Shown here: piece by piece, positions 56,992 through 64,000 of the stretch
Layout of the letters: every line of letters starts with the position of its first letter
How positions within the stretch are numbered: the stretch's first letter is position 1
DNA from: Cyclaneusma minus
Lineage: Eukaryota; Ascomycota; Leotiomycetes; Marthamycetales; Marthamycetaceae
NCBI GenBank assembly: GCA_037179335.1
Contig: JAKZHN010000006.1
Location: 1,302,001 to 1,366,000 of the forward strand
Direction: 5' to 3'
DNA length: 64,000 nt
Program-made: the position numbers and the translations under genes
Notes under the pieces: generated by a model
The model's database searches: none
The model's input: the letters and a program-made list of their open reading frames with translations, nothing else
Told to the model about the DNA's origin: nothing

Positions 56992-59900
56992 ATGCATCGT
57001 CTGAGATCCCGTCTTGGGAGCAATGACACTGGGGCCAAAGCTAACAAAAAGATCAAGGGCCCCTCTGTCGAAGTCCAACGCTTCGAGATCACCGAAGTCT
57101 ATGTTCCTCCCGATGCTCCAGCTCAGGCCGACATCGTTCTCGTCCATGGCTTGAATGGTCATCCTCATGATACATGGAGTTCCAAGAAGAATGGGACTTT
57201 CTGGCCTGCCGACTTACTGCCGACGACTCTGAGAAGTGCCAAGGCTAGGATATTGGTCTATGGCTACAATGCTGATGTTTATGCCTTTGGGGATGATAAG
57301 AGCGCCAGCTCGGACATGATACATCAACATGCGCAAACTCTGGTCAGCACACTGGCGCTGGAGAGGAAGGCTTCAGAGATGCAAGACAAGCCCATCATTT
57401 GGGTCTGTCACTCGCTAGGTGGAATCTTGGTCAAGAGGGTATGCTATTCATGTCGAAACACACCATCCCAACTCTCGAAGACTTGCTAATAACTCGACCA
57501 GGCACTGTCGTTGGCCAAAGACCAAAATTTCATGGGGTCTGAAGACAGCCGGTCTGTGTTCATCTCAACCTACGGCATCATCTTCCTTGGCACTCCTCAC
57601 ACTGGCTCGGATGGAGCGAAATGGGGACACATACTCGAGAACATGGCCCATACTCTCATCCCAAAGAAATTCGTGGATACCGAACCCCACCTCGTCCGAA
57701 CACTCAAATCGAACAACGAGACGCTGCAAAACATCAACCTGTATTTCCTGAACTACTATCAGAGATTTCAGATCTACATGGTTCATGAAGCTGTCAAGAC
57801 GGACTTGAAGGGCACCAAGGCTTTTATTGTTGACCAGATCTCGGCTAGTCCCCAACTTCCTGGCGTGACGTATTACGGAATCGAGGCGAACCACTCGGGG
57901 ATGTGCAAGTTTGACACGAAAAATTCTCCGGGATATCTGAATGTTTCGCAAACCATCAAGTCTTGGGTTCAGGACTCGCCAAATCTTATAGTATCGAGAT
58001 GGGACGAGGAGCGGAGGATGCGTACTCAACAAAGAGAAGCCCAGGCGAAAGAGCTGTTGGGTTTGATTGGTGTGGACCATCCCATGAGTGTAGTAAGTTT
58101 TGATACCTTTCAATTCACTGAAGATGCTAACTTCTTAGGCACAGCCTCCTCCTGCGGCTCAGAGTGCGGCGTCGCTCCACACATACCCTGGTACGTTGCA
58201 CCAATCAGTGACTAGTAGCAGCTATCAACCATCTTCCAAAGCTCCTAGTATGCTAGATTCGGCTCATGGTAGTACGCGATTTGAATTTGAGACTGCGGAG
58301 GTTGAGGAGAAGGATGATGATGTTAACATGGTGGAAGCAGGTGGACGAAACTGATTTCCGTCTGTTTGGACTTTCTCTGAGTCTGTTATGGGTAGTTGGC
58401 TGATTCCTTATCTGGTGTGTAGTAGATTTATCGAATTCAGACCATAATCTCTCTACCAGCATGATCCAGTCTGTTGCCTCTATAGAACCCGAAAAAGTTT
58501 CTTCGACCTTCTTCGTCAAGCCCCTTGGCTTCCGCCCAAATTCATTGTTCGTGGGGAGGGAAGCCGAACTCGCCACTTTACACAGTCTATTGTTCGACGA
58601 TGCGAAGAGACGTCGCGAGGGAACTTCTGCGGTCTTGGTTCAGGGCATCGCAGGTGGTGGCAAGACGCACTTGGTGCGGCAGTATGTGTACGATCATGTC
58701 GACGACTTTCCTGGCGGTGTTTTCTGGGTCCATGCAAAGTCGCAAGCCGAACTCGCTGCTGGATTCTGGGAGATTGCCCAAAAGGTCGCCATCAAGCCAA
58801 GGCCAGATGCCGACACGTATTTGAGGGATCCCGAATACTTTATCACGGCCGTCACCAACTGGTTTTGCAGCACGCAGGAGTGGCTTTTGGTTTTGGATGG
58901 TATCATTTTCGATGATTCCGAGGAACTGCGCAGATTTATTCCGGACAGCCCGAACAGTAGCTTGATCTACACGTCGACGGGGAAAAAGGCAGAGGGCGAT
59001 CACCATTTCATGAATCCTCAGGTCCTCAAGCTCCCGGTTCTTTCCGCTAGGCAGTCCCAAGACTTGTTTCTTAGGGAGCTTGGAAGGAAAAATCCTACCC
59101 GGGACGAGATGAAGCAAGCAATGGAGCTTGTGCAACAGATGGGTTTCTTGCCTTTGGTCATACACGCTGCAGCTCGGCGTTTGAAGGCCACCGGAGAGCC
59201 CTTGCACGGATTCGTTAGACGCTACGCTTCATCTCCAAAATTGCGAGGTCTTGACAATTTCAACGATGTTGTCGATCAGCTTAATGCCGCTGGGGCGATC
59301 GAGGCGTTGAACCTGATGTACCTGCTGTGTTTTTTCAGCCAACATATCCCTGTGGAATTGATGGCTTTAGGTAAGTGGTTTACATCAGCGTTCAGGGGTA
59401 ACCTACTAAGTGATTTCAGGACTCGGTGCTCTCGATGTTCCAGTGCGGGCTTTCGAAACCATCTCAGGTGCGTTGTACCCCAAATGCTGCCTGTCTGTCG
59501 ACGAGGTCTTTACTAACACGTTTCTCAGGAACTACACTTAACAATACCTTTAAAGTCCTTAATTCAGTGGCGTTGATAGATCGGAACGAGCCAGAAGATA
59601 TGATGACTTCGTCCCAAAGCTCGAAAGACTCTCGAGCCAGCAAATCGAGCAGAGAGCTTTTAGGCGACAGTATAGATGTTATCCGACTTCATAGCGTAGT
59701 ACAAGGATTTTTCATCGACTCTCTCGCCCACAACAAAGAGCTCCCGAAGTGGCTGGGCCGCGCGATCCAAGTCTTCTGCACCTCGTTCGATATCGCCAAC
59801 TTCAAAATTAAAGAAAAATCGTTGAGCGGACTGGTCAACGACTACCGATCATACCAAGTTCACGGCATGAAACTTTTGACTCACGTCAAACGATACGAAA

Positions 59901-62731
59901 AGAAAGCACCAGAGCTTGAAAAGCCGAGGTTGCAACTGGAACAGAGATTGGCAACTATCAAAGCAGAGATTGACCGCCGGACACCGGAATCTTCGCAATC
60001 CATTGCTCAAGGCGACAATGAGAATGGTGTCCCAATATCGATTTTCGATCGGTCCAGCAGTTCTTCGGACACGGGGCCAGAGACCCCAGGGTTCTTTAAC
60101 AAGTACAATACGAAACTGGATCCACCTACTTGGGTGCTGGACGATGCTGTTGAGCAGTTTGATTCTCCGGACAGCATAGGCTACCCTGGGTTTGATGGAT
60201 TCCCTACTGCGGATATGCGCAAACACCAATACCCAGCACTGCGCACTGATGATGCTGGGTATGATAGCGAGAGAGAGGGTGGGACTTCTATGACTGTTGT
60301 TCCATCACAACGAACGTTGCCGTATCCCGATGACAGTACCGACGACGATGGTTGGCAGATGTTGTCATATCGCAAAGCAAAGTCTAGACCGGTGTCACCA
60401 GTTCTCCATCGAACCACCAAAAAGCAGAACCAGAACCGGTACCGCGAAAGTGCTGGAGCATGGAGATCTATTTCTCCAGCCGATCCGAGATTGTCAATGT
60501 CTCAGGCACCACCAAAGTTATCAGATGATGCCGTTCACGGAGTCATGCGCTCTCCATCTCGGGGTCATTCCCGTGGTCGTCCATCCGGCTCTTCAATCGC
60601 TGAAGCTGCACTCAATGACATCAAGAAGAACAGCCCACCACCTGGACGAAGAGGGAGTATTATCCAAGACCGTGGGCGGTCTCTGCTTGCGACAAAGCCC
60701 CTTGACGCCAATAACGCCTATAAGATGACCAGAGCACCATCTTATGCCCGAGCAGTTGCTAAAAACACTCCACACACGATATCGCGAGCATACCAAAAGC
60801 CATACCGAAGCCCAACTCGCACCCCTTCGGATGTCTCGCGATCAGAAACAGGTCTTATACAAACTTCCGGCTTGACGCCAGCCATGGAATCCTTGAACAA
60901 ATTCTCGCCTACTTCACCTCCCGGAGAGTATTTTCGGTTTCATATGCCAGGCCACGCTCAACATCCTGCCACTATCCATGAGCGCCCAGGAGCCTCTCGT
61001 AGATATGATGAGCAACATGCCGAGTCCGATAGCATGGTTTATCAATGGGGCTCGCATCCTGATCTCGTTCCTCACTCGTACACGGAAACACCTCTCAGCT
61101 ATCCTGCCTACCCAGCACCGACTGGGAATCCCCCACAACCTGCCGTTCCTCTACCTGTTGAGTATCTGAGTTCGCCGTTTTCCTCGGGATTTCAACGGAA
61201 ACGCGATCTTCCGCATGATTATGTAGCATGGTACTCACAACAATACGGCACAATGCCACCAGAAGCAGGGATTGAGAGAAACCTCAACGAAAACCTCGAT
61301 CCCTTTCCGTGGAGTCCTTCAAACACGCAATCTCCTTCCATAAATGGTGCGCGAACAGGTGGCCATAGTCGTCCGAGCTCGATTTACCACCCCTATCCAG
61401 CCGCACCACAAGCAGGCAGTCAATATGTCCGACCAGACATCACCGAAGTATTCAATCCCAGCGCCAACAGACTAGCCGGCCACCCACCAGCAGGCTACAG
61501 CTCGCAGCCCATGTCCCGCAACCCATCCGGCAACTCCCCAGCCACCAGCATCAGCGGCAGCTCGCACCCCAGCCGTCCCAGTTCTCGCCGCCACAGCCTA
61601 GCCCAAACGGACCCCACCCCCTCCCTTTCCCGCCGTGATTTCAGTCCCCAAATCGGCCTTACCAGCTACGAAGCCTACCAGCGCATGAGACAGCAACGTC
61701 AGCTCGACGAATCCGCACACGCCAAGTCAATGCAACAACTGTTCGAGCCCCCAGGTCCAGCACGCAAGCGACGCTCTCCTCGACTAGGCTACTCAGGCCT
61801 CGCGCGCGAAACCTTCGCTGCCCCAGAACCAAACCTCAACCCAAACGCACCGCCCTTCTACCCCCCTCGTCCCTCATCGCACTCTTCAGCTCGCACCGCA
61901 CAGCCCTTACAGAACCCGGAATTCTTCAGACCGTCAGCAACTGCTTCGTCATCGCCTCTTATGCCGCCGCACAGTTTCCAAGGTAGTCCGACACCGAGCG
62001 CTAATGCTGATACGAGGGGTCGAAAGAGTCCCAAAAATGGCGTGGCAGCAGCAACAGCAGCAATGATGTCTAGCAGTACGGGGAATGTGAAGCTGGCAAA
62101 AATGCTTGCTGAACACAACCAGAATCAGGCTTCATCGGGTTCGCGAGAGCGCGCTGGTTCGGCGAGCCAGATGAATATGCCGAGGGCGCCGAGGTCGCCT
62201 GGCGAGGGACGCGAGAGCCCTGCCTCGAGCCTCGCAGGACGAGTGACGAATGGAAATGGAAGCGCGCAAGCGATTGATATGAAAAGCAGCGGCAGGAGTT
62301 CCTCAGCAGCTGGTATTAAAGTCGGTCGCGGACGGGTGATAGAATTTGGCAGTCTTCCGGAACCGGTGGATATGGAGGTTGCGAGGGAGAGGGCGGAGAG
62401 ATTGAGAGAATTGAGTGATATGGCTTTGAGGGAAAGGGAGATGCAGATGGGTGAGAGGATGGGGTTGGCGGGGTGGGAGGTACATGAGAGGAGGGCGGTG
62501 AGGGAAGGGCTGAGGAGAGATTTTGCGGCCGCGGGGAGGAATGGCAATAGCAATGGGAATGAGGCAATGTGGAGGAGGGGCTGGGGTAGCCCCGGCGAGG
62601 AGTATGGCTGGGTGCCGGGAGTGGGGGTGAGGACGATGAATTCGGAAAATACGATTCCGGATCAGGAGGCAATGGGGGGGGGGTTGGGGTTGGGGTTGCA
62701 GTTTAATGAAGGTGGGAGGGGCGGGAAGTAG
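56992..62731 (+). CDS. NLR-like protein: alpha/beta hydrolase, NB-ARC, long disordered tail
   Basis: Proposed exons: 56,992-57,438, 57,502-58,092, 58,139-58,340, 58,441-59,370, 59,420-59,467 and 59,529-62,731, giving 1806 residues. Residues 40-330 are a lipase-like alpha/beta hydrolase (IVLVHGLNGHPHDTW, nucleophile Ser 141 in WVCHSLGG, IFLGTPHTGSDGAKW, YGIEANHSGMCKF), the SesB-type effector domain of fungal NLRs. NB-ARC follows: FVGREAELATL, P-loop GIAGGGKT at 482-489, Walker B LLVLDG near 561-567, GFLPLVIHAAARR, then a winged-helix-like region and RLHSVVQGFFIDSL. From about residue 800 the tail is Ser/Pro/Gln-rich and disordered, ending in a charged helix (MEVARERAERLRELSDMAL); I see no ankyrin, TPR or WD repeats. 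The junction 58,340/58,441 uses a weak donor GTGGAC, and without it the frame ends at a TGA (58,352), so two adjacent genes are the alternative. Expected role: non-self or stress sensing leading to a cell-death-type response. Confidence 0.8.
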
Positions 62732-63252
62732 GGTGTTGTGTGGGAGAAGAGCGTGGTAACAAAGTTGGGAACTGGGAAGATACACGTCGGCTGAGCGCAC
62801 ACGAGCCTGTTGCGTTCGAAATTGTTTTACCGGTCGGCTGTATCATATCCCCGGGCATTGGGTCGGCGCATTGAGCATTTTCGGGCGCTGCATTGTCATC
62901 ACGGGGGTACAAGATTGCAACTCCACGGGTTTTGAGCATTTTGGGACGGCGGAGCATTTGCATAGCGATATAGATACCCTGGTGGGTCATGGTCGGTTCA
63001 TAGGATACTCCTTCATTGCATTCATAAATAGCTATATAGCTGGGTTATGTGTTGTACACGATATCACGATCAGTCTGTGGAAGGTCTCTAGGTGTCTGGC
63101 TTATTAGCCCCAAGACTCAAGTGGCCGAAGCCCAAATCCAATAATCATGATGTTTACTTTTACTATTCAGCAACCACACCATGGAAATCTTGAGACTTGT
63201 TCCTAAAGTTCCTAAAGTCCCACCGAGCCTTTGTTGATGTGTGCTTCTCGGG

Positions 63253-63293
63253 GGGCAGCTAGAAGGCCCCTCGCTTATGTGGTTAGCTGGCCA
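63253..63293 (+). repeat. Direct repeat, copy 1
   Basis: GGGCAGCTAGAAGGCCCCTC, then CGCTTATGTGGTTAGCTGGC; matches 63,583-63,622 at most positions. Confidence 0.65.
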
Positions 63294-63308
63294 CTCCTCG
63301 CCATGCCA

Positions 63309-63335
63309 GTTTTGTTGCACGTCGACCGAGGCATG
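63309..63335 (+). repeat. Relative of the fold-back element arm
   Basis: GTTTTGTTGCACGTCGACC here versus GTTTTGTTGCACATCGACC at 4250; over 27 bases I count 23 identities. Suggests a dispersed element family in this genome. Confidence 0.5.
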
Positions 63336-63582
63336 TCGAAAAAGTCATTTTTGAGAATCTATAATTATAATTTGTAAATAGTATATTCCGATAGAGCTGG
63401 GAATTCTGTACAATTTGATGTATAACACGCCTGGGTTTAAATGTTGGGACCTTGTGTAATGGTCGGTGTTAGAAAGATGATGCTTTTTATAGTTATACGT
63501 GAAGATATTGGCCAAGCAAGTGCTGGGGGTCTGGGTAGGTGCGTGTGGATAGAGGTTAAGCGAGGGTGAGAGACGGGCGGGT

Positions 63583-63622
63583 GGGCAGCTAGAGGGCTTC
63601 CTCGCTCATGTGGTTGGCTGCC
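63583..63622 (+). repeat. Direct repeat, copy 2
   Basis: GGGCAGCTAGAGGGCTTCCT, then CGCTCATGTGGTTGGCTGCC; partner of 63,253-63,293. Confidence 0.65.
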
Positions 63623-64000
63623 TTTGCACCTGCTGCGGGCTTTCAGGTTTGGACTACCTAGGACTAGAACTAGGCCTAGGTCTGGGAACGCGTCTGTTTG
63701 AACACCGGAAGCTGACTCTTAGAATTATAGTATGCAAGCTCGACAGTATATACCACCCTCCAGGGAGCTAGCTAGTGGCAGGGGGTAGAGCCAGGGGTGT
63801 TCCGGAACGGGTAACTGTCCGCAAACATCCTTCGACCTGTAGCCTAGTCGTTACAACAGAGACAAATATTCCCAGAGATTTATTTTCCAGTGCCAGTGCC
63901 GCTGGAAACCTACCCTATTTTCCTGCGCCACTGGACACAGCTACCCCAAGCTTATCCAGGTTTGATCCCTCTATGATTTTGAACGCTAAGAAGGCAACAC

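Larger units (their letters stand above)
62732..64000. other. Gene-free right end with short repeats
   Basis: No open frame with support. Contains a directly repeated segment of about 40 bp (63,253-63,293 and 63,583-63,622) and a relative of the 4.2-kb fold-back arm at 63,309-63,335. The first 100 bases are the 3' flank of the NLR-like gene. Confidence 0.5.

Overview
The window is nuclear DNA of a filamentous ascomycete (Pezizomycotina). Short introns of about 45-150 bp with GT..AG ends, a Zn2Cys6 regulator with a fungal-specific C-terminal region, a fungal NLR-like gene, allantoinase, TSR3 and Pml1 homologues, and a 15-kb block of almost pure A+T that looks like repeat-induced point mutation (RIP) all point there. 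A helotialean (Leotiomycetes) host is a guess from the two-speed layout, not something the sequence proves.

Layout. 1-3.1 kb: 3' part of a jacalin-tailed zinc metallopeptidase, then phosphatidylserine synthase. 3.1-11.6 kb: repeat-rich stretch with a fold-back element, two degenerate arrays sharing the core CTGTCGA, an acidic nuclear protein with a Zn2Cys6-like cluster, a 75-bp minisatellite and an orphan terminal exon. 11.6-13.3 kb: allantoinase. 14.6-16.9 kb: decayed coding material. 17.7-19.9 kb: Zn2Cys6 transcription factor in four exons. 19.9-24.7 kb: no gene I can support.

24.7-43.3 kb is the most interesting part. A gene resembling the fungal TET/JBP-type 2-oxoglutarate/Fe(II) oxygenases starts at 24,679 and is split inside an exon by a 15.4-kb LTR retrotransposon (25,784-41,198). 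The LTRs are about 200 bp, the target duplication ATTTC is exact, and the host reading frame resumes in phase on the far side. The element itself holds a second nested LTR element (about 29.4-37.3 kb) and a small terminal-inverted-repeat element (28.0-28.5 kb). All long parts are hypermutated towards A+T, and the surviving G:C pairs sit largely in GpC steps. Beyond it lie a frameshift in the oxygenase, a second decayed copy of its C-terminal part and other relics with single C-to-T type stop codons, then an intron-containing tRNA-Phe and a secreted lysozyme-like gene with one in-frame TAG.

49.7-62.7 kb is ordinary gene-dense euchromatin. A GGA-type VHS/GAT/GAE clathrin adaptor is divergent from TSR3 (18S rRNA acp transferase), followed by a Pml1/SNIP1-like FHA protein and a large NLR-like protein (alpha/beta hydrolase, NB-ARC, long disordered tail). 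The last 1.3 kb holds short repeats only, one of them related to the fold-back element at 4.2 kb.

Core genes at both ends serve lipid synthesis, purine breakdown, Golgi-endosome traffic, ribosome maturation and RNA processing. No operon-like pathway links them. The middle is an accessory compartment shaped by transposition and C-to-T mutation.
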